Source: Gemmatimonadota bacterium (GTDB taxonomy: Bacteria; Gemmatimonadota; Gemmatimonadetes; Gemmatimonadales; GWC2-71-9). Taken from it: a stretch of DNA of 64,000 bases. The notes beneath the pieces are model-generated. The model was not told where the DNA came from. It saw only the letters and a program-made list of their open reading frames with translations, and ran no database searches. Location: the NCBI GenBank assembly GCA_016713435.1, contig JADJPD010000006.1:62001-126000 (forward strand), read 5' to 3'. Of this stretch, positions 1 through 8,161 are shown one piece after another. The first letter of the stretch is position 1. Each line of letters starts with the position of its first letter. The position numbers and the translations under genes are program-made.

Positions 1-1155
1 GCCGCTCCGCCGGCCGGCGAAGACCAGCGGATTGGTGGCGCCGTCGAGCTCGGGGATGGCCACCTGCAGCGTGGCCTGCAGCGGGTTCAGCCCGCGCGGG
101 TCCTGCTCCCACTCGCCGATGTCCTGGAACTCGAGCGACGGGAGGGAGAGGTAGGGCACGTCGAGCGCCGCGAGCGCCGCCTGGGCTGCGCCGCTGTCGT
201 TGTACGCCGGGCCGCCCACCAGCGAGAAGCCCGTGAGCGACACCCGCGCGTCGATGGTGGGGTGCCCCTTCTTGTCCTTGAAGAATGCGTCGATGGCCGG
301 GCGGCTGTCGAGCCCCGCGGCGAACGCCGGCACCACCGTCAGGCCACGCGCCTCGAACGCCTCGATGACCGCGCGATAGTGGGTGGTGTTCCCCGCCAGG
401 ATGTACGAGCGGCCCACCAGGAGGCCCACGCGCCCCTTCTTCCCCCGGGCCGGCAGCTTCCCGCGGTCGGGCGCAAAGCCGCGTCCCGGCAGCGACGGGT
501 GATAGAGCCCGTTCTCCGGGTAGTGCTCCGGCTCCGGCGCCGTCACCACGTCGCGCAGGCCGGCACGGGGGCCGGCGGCGTAGCGGTGCACGTGGAACTT
601 GACCAGGCTCGCGATGTTGGTGTCGGAGCCCGAGAGCCAGTACTGCAGCGACAGCATGTACGCCCGGACGTCCTGCGCCACCCCCGGGATGAACCGGAGC
701 ACGCTCGGCAGGGTCCGCACCAGCTGCATCTGCCGCTCGCCGGAGGAGGCGCCGTCCTGCTTGCTGCCGCGCAGCTTCTTGAGGATCGACACCGGCGACC
801 AGGGGCTCCGGGCCGTGTCGTCCGCCATCGAGAAGCGGCCCAGCTTCGTCAGCCGCACCAGCTCGGTGGTGCTGAGCGCGCCGAGGATGGAGTCGTAGCG
901 GTCGCGGTGCTCCAGCAGGGTGGGCAGGATCTCCTTCGCCATCTCCTCCTGGAACAGCTGGAAGAGGAGGACGAAATGCGCCTCGCGCAGCGACGCCCGG
1001 CAGCGCTCCGCCGCGGCGGGGTCGCTGGCGAAGTCGGCGCCCACGTGCAGCTCCAGCTCCAGCCCCGGCACCTCGCGCGCCAGCTGCTCCCGGGCGCGCG
1101 CGAACGCCTCCGTGCGGTGCCCGTCCAGGGTCACCACCACGAAGCGCACGGGCAC
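1..1155 (-). CDS. bchH: Magnesium chelatase subunit H, N-terminal part (cut by window edge)
   Basis: Porphyrin-binding subunit of the ATP-dependent Mg chelatase (BchHID), which inserts Mg2+ into protoporphyrin IX at the first step committed to bacteriochlorophyll. The 385 codons present read openly from a GTG at 1155 to base 1, so roughly the last two thirds of the usual ~1200-residue protein lies outside the window. The start MPVRFVVVTLDGHR, the GDVP-like and Rossmann-type stretches and the PLVFAGR end match the N-terminal BchH/CobN domain. A second GTG at 1149 is an equally possible start, and no strong Shine-Dalgarno is visible. The gene begins 7 bases after the bchB stop and is last in the run bchF-bchN-bchB-bchH. 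Identity is firm; start is less so. Confidence 0.93.
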   Translation of the reverse strand, partial: MPVRFVVVTLDGHRTEAFARAREQLAREVPGLELELHVGADFASDPAAAERCRASLREAHFVLLFQLFQEEMAKEILPTLLEHRDRYDSILGALSTTELVRLTKLGRFSMADDTARSPWSPVSILKKLRGSKQDGASSGERQMQLVRTLPSVLRFIPGVAQDVRAYMLSLQYWLSGSDTNIASLVKFHVHRYAAGPRAGLRDVVTAPEPEHYPENGLYHPSLPGRGFAPDRGKLPARGKKGRVGLLVGRSYILAGNTTHYRAVIEAFEARGLTVVPAFAAGLDSRPAIDAFFKDKKGHPTIDARVSLTGFSLVGGPAYNDSGAAQAALAALDVPYLSLPSLEFQDIGEWEQDPRGLNPLQATLQVAIPELDGATNPLVFAGRRSG

Positions 1156-1162
1156 GGCTCGG

Positions 1163-2803
1163 TCAGCGGCTGAAGTGGGCTTTCGCCTCATACAGGGTGT
1201 CGAGGGTGATGTCGGTGATCCCGCGCTCGGCCGCGTAGCGCTCGGTGTTCCGGCGCGCCTTCCCGCGCACGAAGAACGGGATCTTCTTGAGTTCCTGCTC
1301 CGCCTGCGGCTGCCAGCGCGGCGCGCCCGCAGCCACCGGCGGGGCGGGGGCGGCCGGCTCGTCGGCCAGCGTCACGCCCGCGTCGGCCACCGCCATCTCC
1401 GCCACGGCGGCCCCGCCGCCGGGCAGCAGGGTGGTGGACATCTCGACGGTGTGGTCCACCCGCGGGCTCGGTGCGTGCCCCAGGTGGCTCGGGCTCAGGT
1501 CGCCGAACTCGAAGTCCTCGCGGAACATCGTGAGCAGGTGCTCCTCGAGCCCCATCATCAGCGGGTGCACCCAGGTGTCGAACAGGACGTTGGCGCCCTC
1601 CGCCCCCATCTGGGGCGAGTAGCGCGCCGGGAAGTCCTGCACGTGCACCGGCGCCGAGATCACGGCGCAGGGCACCTGCAGCCGCTTGGCGATGTGCCGT
1701 TCCATCTGGGTGCCGAGCACCAGTTCGGGCGTGGCCGCCTCGATGGCGCGCTCCACCTCGAGGTAGTCGTCGGTGATGAGCGCGGTGAGCCCGTGCGCCT
1801 CGGCGGCGGCGCGCACCTCGCGGGCCCGCTCGCGGGTGTAGGTGCCGAGGCCCACCAGCTGGAAGCCGAGCTCCTCGGTGGCCACCCGGGCGGCGCCGAG
1901 CGCGTGGGTGGCGTCCCCGAAGACGAAGACCCGCTTGCCGGTGAGGTAGGTGGAGTCCACCGAGCGGCTGTACCACGCCGAGCGGGCCGAGATCCGAGCC
2001 ACCTCGGCGTCGGCATCGAGCCCGGCGAGGGTGGCCACCTCGCGCACGAAGTCGCGGGTGCCGTTCAGGCCGATGGGGATGCTCTTGGTGTACGGCTGCC
2101 GGTACGTGCGCTGCAGCCATTCGGCCGCCGGCGTGGCGATCTCGCCGTACAGCACCACGTTGAAGTCCGCCTCCGGCAGCCGCGCGATGTCGGCGGCGGC
2201 GGCACCGAGGGGCGCCACGACGTTGACGCGGATCCCCATGTCGGCCAGCAGCCGGGTGAGCTCCAGGATGTCGTCGCGATGGCGGAATCCGAGCGCGGTG
2301 GGGCCGAGCAGGTTGCAGCTCCGCGTGGCGCCCGGGGCGCGGGGCGCCGCGGGGCGCGGGGCACCGCCGGCCAGGGTGCGGACCACCTGGTAGAAGGTCT
2401 CGCCCGCGCCCCAGTTCTCGCGGCGCTGGTAGGACGGGAGCTCGAGCGGGATCACCGGCACCGGGAGCCCGAGCCGCTTGGCCAGGCCGCCCGGGTCATC
2501 CTGGATCAGCTCGGCGGTGCAGGAGGCCCCCACCAGGATCGCCGCGGGGCGGAAGCGCTCGTAGGCCTCGTGCACGGCGCGCTTGAAGAGCTCGGCCGTG
2601 TCGCCGCCCAGGTCCCGCGCCTGGAAGGTGGTGTACGTCACCGGCGGGCGATGGTCGCGCCGCTCGATCATGGTGAAGAGCAGGTCCGCGTACGTGTCGC
2701 CCTGCGGGGCGTGCAGGACGTAGTGCACGTCCTTGAGCGCGGTGGCGATGCGCATCGCCCCCACGTGCGGCGGCCCTTCATACGTCCAGACGCTGAGCTG
2801 CAT
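1163..2803 (-). CDS. bchB: Light-independent protochlorophyllide reductase subunit B
   Basis: Catalytic-component subunit of dark-operative protochlorophyllide reductase, which with BchN and the BchL ATPase reduces ring D of protochlorophyllide. The 546-residue product starts at the ATG giving MQLSVWTYEGPPHVGAM, the standard BchB N-terminus; a longer in-frame extension to 2965 lies within bchN and is rejected. Asp36, known to be the unusual fourth ligand of the [4Fe-4S] cluster, is present in HAPQGDTYAD. A Pro/Ala-rich linker near residues 430-490 precedes the small C-terminal domain (WQPQAEQELKKIPFFVRGKA), as in other BchB proteins. It follows bchN after two bases and precedes bchH, so it should be co-transcribed from the bchF promoter. 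Confidence 0.97.
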   Translation of the reverse strand: MQLSVWTYEGPPHVGAMRIATALKDVHYVLHAPQGDTYADLLFTMIERRDHRPPVTYTTFQARDLGGDTAELFKRAVHEAYERFRPAAILVGASCTAELIQDDPGGLAKRLGLPVPVIPLELPSYQRRENWGAGETFYQVVRTLAGGAPRPAAPRAPGATRSCNLLGPTALGFRHRDDILELTRLLADMGIRVNVVAPLGAAAADIARLPEADFNVVLYGEIATPAAEWLQRTYRQPYTKSIPIGLNGTRDFVREVATLAGLDADAEVARISARSAWYSRSVDSTYLTGKRVFVFGDATHALGAARVATEELGFQLVGLGTYTRERAREVRAAAEAHGLTALITDDYLEVERAIEAATPELVLGTQMERHIAKRLQVPCAVISAPVHVQDFPARYSPQMGAEGANVLFDTWVHPLMMGLEEHLLTMFREDFEFGDLSPSHLGHAPSPRVDHTVEMSTTLLPGGGAAVAEMAVADAGVTLADEPAAPAPPVAAGAPRWQPQAEQELKKIPFFVRGKARRNTERYAAERGITDITLDTLYEAKAHFSR

Positions 2804-2805
2804 GG

Positions 2806-4107
2806 TCAGACCGTCAGCACATTCCGGCGCCGGAGCGGCCGGGTGAAGAGTTCCGCGAGGTCGCCCGCCTGGTCGTAGCCGTGCACGGGCGAGAAGATCA
2901 GCTCGATGCTCCACTTGGTGGCCAGCCCCTCGGCCTCGAGCGGGTTGGCGAGGCCCAGGCCGCACACCACGAGGTCCGGCCGGGCGGCGCGGCAGCGGTC
3001 CAGCTGCCGGTCCACGTCCTGCCCCTCGGCCAGCTGCACGCCGCGGGGCAGGGCCTCGAGGTCGGGGCCCACCAGCTCGCGGTGGAGGTAGGGCACGCCC
3101 ACCTCCGCCAGCTCCATGCCGAGCTCCTCCGCCAGGAACCGGGCCAGCGGGATCTCGAGCTGCGAGTCGGGGAAGAACATGACGCGCTTCCCCGCCAGCC
3201 AGCGGCGGTGCGCCTCGAGCGCCACCCGCGCCCGCTCCGCCATCGGGAGGCAGGTGCGGCGGAGGTGCTCGGAGGGGATGTGAAAGGCGTCGCAGGCGGC
3301 GGTGAGCCAGCGGGTGGTGCCGGAGACGCCGAAGGGGAACGGCGCGCGCAGGTGCGTGGCCCCCCGCTCCAGCAGCGTCCGCACCGTGTCGGCCAGGAAG
3401 GGCTGCGCCAGCAGGACCCGCGTGGTGGGGCCCACGGCAGGCAGCTCGGCGGAGCGCCGCGGCGGGAAGAAGCGCACCTGCTCGATGCCGAGGGCCGCGA
3501 AGATCCGCGCGAACTGGTCCTCGACGATGTCCGGCAGCGTTCCCACCACCAGCAGGTTGGGCTCCGCGTCGGCCGGGGCCTCCGGCAGGGCGGGGACGAG
3601 CGCCGCGAGGCAGGCATCCTCGCCCTGCGTGAAGGTGGTCTCGATGCCGCTGCCGGAATAGTTGAAGACCCGGACGCCGGCGGGCCCGTGGCGGCGATTG
3701 AGCCGCTCGGCCGCGCGCCCGAGGTCCAGCTTGATCACTTCCGAGGGGCAGGAGCCCACCAGGAAGAGGCTCCGGATGCCGGGCCGGCGCGCGAGCAGCT
3801 CGCCCACGACGCGGTCGAGCTCGTCCTGGGCATCACTCCGCCCGGCCAGGTCCTTGTCTTCAATGATGGCGGTGGCAAACCGCGGCTCGGCGAAGATCAT
3901 GACGCCCGCCGCCGACTGCAGCAGGTGGGCGCAGGTGCGCGAGCCCACCACCAGGAAGAAGGCGTCCTGCATCTTCCGGTGCAGCCAGACGATCCCGGTG
4001 AGGCCGCAGAACACCTCGCGCTGGCCCCGCTCCCGGAGCACCGGGAGGCCCTTCTCCGGCCGCGCCGGGACGGCGCAGCCCGCGGGTGTCGGGAGGGTGG
4101 CGGTCAT
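2806..4107 (-). CDS. bchN: Light-independent protochlorophyllide reductase subunit N
   Basis: NifD-like partner of BchB; the two form the heterotetramer that binds protochlorophyllide and shares a [4Fe-4S] cluster. The 433-residue product starts at the ATG at 4107, overlapping the bchF stop as ATGA. Cluster cysteines are visible as Cys34 (REVFCGLTGIVWLHRK), Cys59 (GSRTCAHLLQSAAGVM) and Cys119 (GSCPSEVIKLD), which with Asp36 of BchB complete the known ligand set. Length and motifs are normal. The open frame runs upstream to 4689, but that part is a shadow of bchF. Confidence 0.97.
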   Translation of the reverse strand: MTATLPTPAGCAVPARPEKGLPVLRERGQREVFCGLTGIVWLHRKMQDAFFLVVGSRTCAHLLQSAAGVMIFAEPRFATAIIEDKDLAGRSDAQDELDRVVGELLARRPGIRSLFLVGSCPSEVIKLDLGRAAERLNRRHGPAGVRVFNYSGSGIETTFTQGEDACLAALVPALPEAPADAEPNLLVVGTLPDIVEDQFARIFAALGIEQVRFFPPRRSAELPAVGPTTRVLLAQPFLADTVRTLLERGATHLRAPFPFGVSGTTRWLTAACDAFHIPSEHLRRTCLPMAERARVALEAHRRWLAGKRVMFFPDSQLEIPLARFLAEELGMELAEVGVPYLHRELVGPDLEALPRGVQLAEGQDVDRQLDRCRAARPDLVVCGLGLANPLEAEGLATKWSIELIFSPVHGYDQAGDLAELFTRPLRRRNVLTV

Positions 4108-4631
4108 GCGTAGGCCCCCTCGCGCTCCTCGCGCCTGGCCAGCCGCAGCTTGTAGAGGAACTGGCCCGCATTCACCATGTAGGCCGCGTAGGCGGCCAGG
4201 GCCAGCAGCATGAGCGGGGTCGCACCGAGGGTCCCGGTGAAGAGCGCCAGCAGGTAGGCGGTGTGCAGCGCCAGCACCAGCATGCTGAAGACATCTTCCC
4301 AGAAGAACGACGGCGCAAAGAGGTACTTCCCGAAGACCTCGTGCTCCCAGATGGAGCCCGTGATCATGATGGTATAGAGCGTGAGCGTCTTCACCACCAC
4401 CGAGACCGTGGCGGCCGCGTAGCCCTGCCCCGTCGCGAGGTACCGCAGCACGAGGGCCAGGCTGACCAGGAACACCAGGAACTGGACCGGCGCCAGCACC
4501 CCCTGGACCAGGGTCCAGCGGGAGGTGTCGCGCCGGCGGCGCTCTTCGGTGGTGTAGACGCGCGGGCGGCGAGGCCCCGACAGGGGGGCATGCGCGACAG
4601 GAGCGCTCGCCTGCTCGGCCAAGCCACGCAT
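4104..4631 (-). CDS. bchF: 3-vinyl bacteriochlorophyllide hydratase
   Basis: Hydrates the C3 vinyl group of (bacterio)chlorophyllide to hydroxyethyl on the route to bacteriochlorophyll a. The 175-residue protein has a short variable N-terminus, the family block VYTTEERRRRDTS at about residues 25-37, and four or so membrane segments including LAPVQFLVFLVSLALVLRYL and FFWEDVFSMLVLALHTAYLL. I chose the ATG at 4631; a further in-frame ATG at 4745 would place coding sequence across the apparent promoter and PpsR box. No clear Shine-Dalgarno precedes 4631. First gene of bchFNBH; divergent from aerR across about 214 bases. Confidence 0.92.
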   Translation of the reverse strand: MRGLAEQASAPVAHAPLSGPRRPRVYTTEERRRRDTSRWTLVQGVLAPVQFLVFLVSLALVLRYLATGQGYAAATVSVVVKTLTLYTIMITGSIWEHEVFGKYLFAPSFFWEDVFSMLVLALHTAYLLALFTGTLGATPLMLLALAAYAAYMVNAGQFLYKLRLARREEREGAYA

Positions 4632-4676
4632 GGGAAATCCGGGGGGAAGGGGTGCGGCCTGAGCGGAACCGGGTCC

Positions 4677-4705
4677 AACGTACGGGCAAGGGCGCCGAGT
4701 GTCAA
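4677..4705 (-). promoter_or_regulatory. Candidate promoter of bchFNBH
   Basis: On the minus strand TTGACA (4705-4700) is followed after exactly 17 bases by TACGTT (4682-4677), three of six matches to the -10 consensus. It lies about 45 bases upstream of the bchF start and its -35 is embedded in the PpsR box. Confidence 0.45.
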
Positions 4706-4717
4706 GAAGTCTTGACG
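4700..4717. promoter_or_regulatory. PpsR/CrtJ-type operator in the bchF-aerR divergent region
   Basis: TGTCAAGAAGTCTTGACG fits the PpsR/CrtJ consensus TGT-N12-ACA with one mismatch in the last base, and has perfect 7-base inverted arms (GTCAAGA / TCTTGAC) around a 2-base centre. Read on the minus strand it contains TTGACA, read on the plus strand TTGACG, so a bound repressor would cover a candidate -35 element of both divergent units. PpsR itself is encoded 1 kb away. The match is seen directly; binding is inferred. Confidence 0.72.
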
Positions 4718-4740
4718 TAATCCAATCTAGACACCAGATT
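4712..4740 (+). promoter_or_regulatory. Candidate promoter of aerR
   Basis: TTGACG (4712-4717) is followed by a 17-base spacer and CAGATT (4735-4740), a weak -10 with three of six matches. The -35 is the right half of the PpsR dyad. A second TTGACA at 4739-4744 has no convincing -10 and is a less likely alternative. Confidence 0.35.
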
Positions 4741-4831
4741 GACACCGTTGCTGGACCACTCGCTTGACGCCCTGTCTGGAATCAGGCAGGTTCAGCGCAC
4801 TCCCGTTCCTTAAGTACGCCCACCCCACGCG

Positions 4832-4838
4832 AGGAGGG
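4832..4838 (+). promoter_or_regulatory. Strong ribosome binding site fixing the aerR GTG start
   Basis: AGGAGGG lies 7 bases before GTG at 4846. This supports the unusual start codon and the full-length N-terminus of the AerR-like protein. Confidence 0.75.
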
Positions 4839-4845
4839 CGCCTCC

Positions 4846-5664
4846 GTGTCCGATCCTCATCGCGGCGGCACCGCTCCACCGGCCGGACCCCTCGCATCCG
4901 CGTCTCCGCGGGTCGTGGCCCGTGCCGCGTACCCCCGCCGCCCCGTCCCGGCCCCCCCGGCCGACCCCGCCGGCGAGCCGTACCGTCTCCATCTCGTGAG
5001 TGAACTCGTCTCCCGGTCGCGTCTGCCCTATGGCGCGGTGCAGGGGTACGTGCAGGAGTTGCTGGAGCAGGGCGTGGCGTTCGAGTGGATCTGCGACCAC
5101 GTGATGCCCGAGGTGGCCGAGCAGCTGGGCTGCCAGTGGGAGGAGGACACGGCGACCTTCGTGGACGTCACGATCGGGATTGGCCAGCTGGAGCAGCTGG
5201 TGACGCGCTGGCACAGCGCGGCCGAGGAAGGCCCCGCCGGCGGCCCCCGGCCGCGGGCGCTGGTGGGCCCGTTCCCCGGGGAGCAGCACACGCTGGGTGT
5301 CATGCTGGTGGCCGATTGCCTGACCCGCGACGGGTGGGACGTAGTCCTCACCCCCCGGGAGTCGGACGAGGCTACCTTGTACGAGGAGTTGTCCGCGGAG
5401 TGGTACGACGTGGTGGCGTTGTCCGTCACCACGGAGCGGCTCGGTGTCCGCGTGCCCCGGGTAGTCCGGGGTGTGCGGCGGGCCGCCCGGAATCCGCGAA
5501 TCGGAGTGTTGCTCGGCGGCGGGCTGTTCAGGCAGTTGCCCGATCTCGCCGGACAGTCCGGAGCTGACGGAGTGGCGGTGGATGCCCAGGGCGCCATCGA
5601 CCTCGCCCGCAGCATGGCTCCCGCGGGAGCCCCGGATGGGTTGCTTCGCCGTGTTCAATGTTGA
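4846..5664 (+). CDS. aerR: AerR/PpaA-like cobalamin-binding antirepressor
   Basis: Probable B12-binding partner of PpsR. In purple bacteria AerR/PpaA binds light-sensitive hydroxocobalamin and modulates PpsR/CrtJ repression of photosynthesis genes. The 272-residue product has a Pro/Ala-rich N-terminal 45 residues, a helical cap (about 50-125, with WEEDTATFVDVTIG) and a B12-binding Rossmann-like domain (about 138-265). The motif GEQHTLG carries the expected lower-ligand His148 in the ExHxxG variant of DxHxxG. ALSVTTE and the glycine run VLLGGGL follow, as in the family. It starts at GTG with a strong Shine-Dalgarno, is immediately upstream of ppsR (33-base gap) and divergent from bchF. Identity rests on fold motifs plus context. 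Confidence 0.87.
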   Translation: MSDPHRGGTAPPAGPLASASPRVVARAAYPRRPVPAPPADPAGEPYRLHLVSELVSRSRLPYGAVQGYVQELLEQGVAFEWICDHVMPEVAEQLGCQWEEDTATFVDVTIGIGQLEQLVTRWHSAAEEGPAGGPRPRALVGPFPGEQHTLGVMLVADCLTRDGWDVVLTPRESDEATLYEELSAEWYDVVALSVTTERLGVRVPRVVRGVRRAARNPRIGVLLGGGLFRQLPDLAGQSGADGVAVDAQGAIDLARSMAPAGAPDGLLRRVQC

Positions 5665-5697
5665 CGACGACAAACCACTCCAGTTAAGCTACGGACA

Positions 5698-7177
5698 ATG
5701 AAGGGTTTAGCCAAAACCTTCGATGCGCGGCTTCGTTCCCTGTCCCTGGGTGAGGAAGACAACCAGGCCATGGCTTCCATCCTGACCGCCGCCTCTGACA
5801 TCGCCCTCATTCTGGATGAGGCCGGCGTCATTCGCGACATCGCGCTCGGACAGACCGACGCCCCCCTCGATGAGTCCCGGCAATGGCTGGGGCAGGGGTG
5901 GGTGGAGACGGTCACGTCCGAAAGCCGAGGCAAGATTCAGGAGATGCTCCTCGAGGCAACGCGCGAGGGGGTTTCCCGCCGGCGGCAGATCAACCACCTC
6001 TCCACCACCTGGCCACGACATCCCGATTGCCTACACCGCCGTGCGGCTGGGGCAGGGGGAGCACCACGTGGTGGCCATCGGCCGGGACCTCCGGGCGGTG
6101 TCGGCGCTGCAGCAGCGCCTGGTGGAAGCGCAGCAGTCGCTCGAGCGCGACTACTGGCGCATGCGGCACATCGAGACCCGCTATCGCCTGCTGTTCCAGG
6201 TGTCCACCGAGGCGGTGCTGCTGGTGGATGCCACCACCCTCAAGGTGGTGGAGGCGAACCCCGCCGCCCTGGTGCTCTTCGACCAGCCGGCCAAGCGGCT
6301 GGTGGGCCGGACCTTCCCCTTCGACCTGGCGCGCACCGACGAGGCGCTCGTCTCCGACCAGCTGGTGACGGTCCGGGCCCACGGGCGCGCCGACGAGGTC
6401 AGCATCCGGGTGGGCGAGCGCACGGTGAAGGTGGCGGTGTCGCTGGTGCGGCACGACAGCACCTCGCTCTTCCTGGTGCGGCTGGTGCAGGCCGGCGAGG
6501 GACTCGCCAATGCGCCCACCTCGCCCCCCGTGGCCGGCGACGTGCTGCAGGCCATGCCGGACGGCTTCGTGGAGACGGACGACGAGGGGCGCATCGTGAT
6601 GGCCAACCGCGCCTTCCTGGACCAGATCCAGCTGCCCACCGATGACCAGGCCCGGAACCAGCCGCTGGGCCGCTGGCTCGGCCGGCCGGGGGCGGATCTG
6701 GGCCTCCTGCTCGCCACGCTCCGGGAGCATGGCGTGGCGCGGCTGTTCGAGACCTCCCTCCGGGGCGAACTCGGCAGCACCAGCGATGTCGAGGTGTCGG
6801 CCGCGGCGCTCAGCACCGGGGGCCGGCAGGGCTTTGCCCTCTCGGTCCGGGATGTGGGGCGCCGCCTGGCGCTCGGGCCGCGCGGGGCGCGGGACCTGAC
6901 GCGCGCCGTGGAGCAGCTCACCGCGCTGGTGGGCCGCGTGTCGCTCAAGAACCTGGTCCGGGACACCACCGACCTGGTGGAGCGCCACTTCATCGAGGCG
7001 GCCCTCGAGACCACCGCCGACAACCGGACCTCGGCTGCCGAGGTGCTGGGGGTCAGCCGGCAGAGCCTGTACGTGAAGTTGCGTCGCTATAACCTCGGGA
7101 TCGCCTCCGTGGTGGCCTCGAAGACGTCCCGCAAGCCCAAAGACCCAGCCGCCAAGAAGAAGAGCCGCAAGCGCTGA
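5698..7177 (+). CDS. ppsR: Photosynthesis repressor PpsR/CrtJ, reading frame interrupted by +1 shift
   Basis: PAS-type transcriptional repressor of photosynthesis genes. Two frames are needed: ATG 5698 to about 6009 gives the N-terminal PAS region (SDIALILDEAGVIRDIALG, WVETVTSESR), and the next frame from about 6011 to 7177 gives the rest (IPIAYTAVRLGQ, AIGRDLRAVSALQQRL, two more PAS domains, and a Fis-type helix-turn-helix ending AAEVLGVSRQSLYVKLRRYNLG). Removing one base near 6003-6012 restores 492 residues, the normal family length. No cysteine occurs in either frame, whereas Rhodobacter PpsR/CrtJ use cysteines for redox sensing. A Lys/Arg-rich tail (KTSRKPKDPAAKKKSRKR) is added after the helix-turn-helix. 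It may be a sequence error, since both halves are well conserved. Confidence 0.88.
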
Positions 7178-7179
7178 GC

Positions 7180-7201
7180 CCCCGGGGGTGTTCCCCCGGG
7201 G
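7180..7201 (+). terminator. GC hairpin after ppsR
   Basis: A perfect 9-base-pair stem, CCCCGGGGG / CCCCCGGGG, with a TGTT loop starts 3 bases after the ppsR stop. No T-run follows directly, so this is either a weak intrinsic terminator or an RNA-stabilising hairpin separating ppsR from the bchG operon. Confidence 0.55.
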
Positions 7202-7222
7202 CCGGACCCCGTCCGCCGCGAC

Positions 7223-7240
7223 TGTCAGGTTTTCTTGACA
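7223..7240. promoter_or_regulatory. Perfect PpsR/CrtJ box abutting the bchG start
   Basis: TGTCAGGTTTTCTTGACA is an exact TGT-N12-ACA match, with the extended TGTC-N10-GACA form. Its last base is directly before the bchG ATG at 7241. It shares the TGTC....CTTGAC core with the box at 4700. Position suggests repression of the bchG-to-hemF operon, perhaps by blocking read-through or initiation. Confidence 0.75.
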
Positions 7241-8161
7241 ATGACTGCTGTCTCGCCCACATTACGATCGGTCGGTGCCCCGGGCCTCCCCGAGCCGAGG
7301 GCCGTCCTCACGCTCTTCAAGCCGGTGACCTGGTTCCCCCCGATGTGGGCCTTCGCCTGCGGGATCGTCTCCGCCGGCCAGCCCCTCGGCGAGCGGCGGT
7401 GGCTCCTGCCGCTCGGGATCCTGCTGTGCGGGCCGCTGGTCTGCGGCACCAGCCAGGCCGTCAACGACTGGTTCGACCGGCACGTGGACGCCATCAACGA
7501 GCCGGACCGGCCCATTCCCTCCGGCCGGGTGCCGGGGACCTGGGGCCTCACCTTCGCCATCATCGGCAGCCTCGCCTCCCTCGGGGTGGCGTTTGCCATC
7601 AGCCTGCCGGCGGCGCTGGCGACGTTCATCGGGCTGGTGCTGGCGTGGGCGTACAGCGCGCCGCCGGTGCGGCTCAAGCAGAACGGCTGGTGGGGCAACC
7701 TGGCGGTGGGGCTCTGCTACGAGGGGCTGGCCTGGGTGACGGGGACGGCGCTGGTGCTGGGCGGGGCGCTGCCGCCCGCGATGGTGCTGCTGGTGGCGCT
7801 GCTCTACAGCCTGGGCTGCCACGGCATCATGACCATCAACGACTACAAGTCGCTCGATGGCGACCGCCGCCTGGGGATCGGGTCGCTGCCGGCCCGGCTG
7901 GGCCCGGAGCGGGCGGCCATCGTGGCGTGCGTGGTGATGCTGGTGCCGCAACTCGTGGTGATCGGGCTGCTGCTCCACCTGGGGCACCCGGTGGCGGCGG
8001 GCGCGGTGGGCCTGGTGGTGGCGGTGCAGATCCCCTGCATGAAGCGCTGGCTCGGCGCCCCGCGCGAGCTGGCTCCCTGGTACAACGGCACAGGAGTGGT
8101 CCTCTACGTGCTTGGCATGATGGCATCGGCGGTGGCCCTCGGGGCCGGGGCGGGCGCATGA
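7241..8161 (+). CDS. bchG: Bacteriochlorophyll synthase (geranylgeranyl/phytyl transferase)
   Basis: UbiA-family membrane prenyltransferase that esterifies bacteriochlorophyllide a with geranylgeranyl diphosphate. The 306-residue protein has about eight membrane segments and the Asp-rich motif NDWFDRHVDAINEPDRP from residue 75, plus the second motif NDYKSLDGDRRLGI. FKPVTWFPPMWAFACG near residue 26 is typical of BchG. The ATG at 7241 was chosen; TTG at 7235 is in frame but lies in the PpsR box. No Shine-Dalgarno precedes it, since the operator occupies that position, which is odd. It overlaps the next gene as ATGA. Confidence 0.95.
   Translation: MTAVSPTLRSVGAPGLPEPRAVLTLFKPVTWFPPMWAFACGIVSAGQPLGERRWLLPLGILLCGPLVCGTSQAVNDWFDRHVDAINEPDRPIPSGRVPGTWGLTFAIIGSLASLGVAFAISLPAALATFIGLVLAWAYSAPPVRLKQNGWWGNLAVGLCYEGLAWVTGTALVLGGALPPAMVLLVALLYSLGCHGIMTINDYKSLDGDRRLGIGSLPARLGPERAAIVACVVMLVPQLVVIGLLLHLGHPVAAGAVGLVVAVQIPCMKRWLGAPRELAPWYNGTGVVLYVLGMMASAVALGAGAGA

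Noticed and set aside
920..4113. Long plus-strand open frames opposite bchB and bchN (652 and 410 codons)
   Set aside because: They are antisense shadows of conserved bch genes in high-GC DNA, rich in Arg, His and Gly with no recognisable domain.
7235..7263. TTGACA at 7235 with CACATT 17 bases later as a promoter for bchG
   Set aside because: Transcription would start inside the gene, with no alternative in-frame start before the conserved region; the TTGACA is explained as half of the PpsR box.
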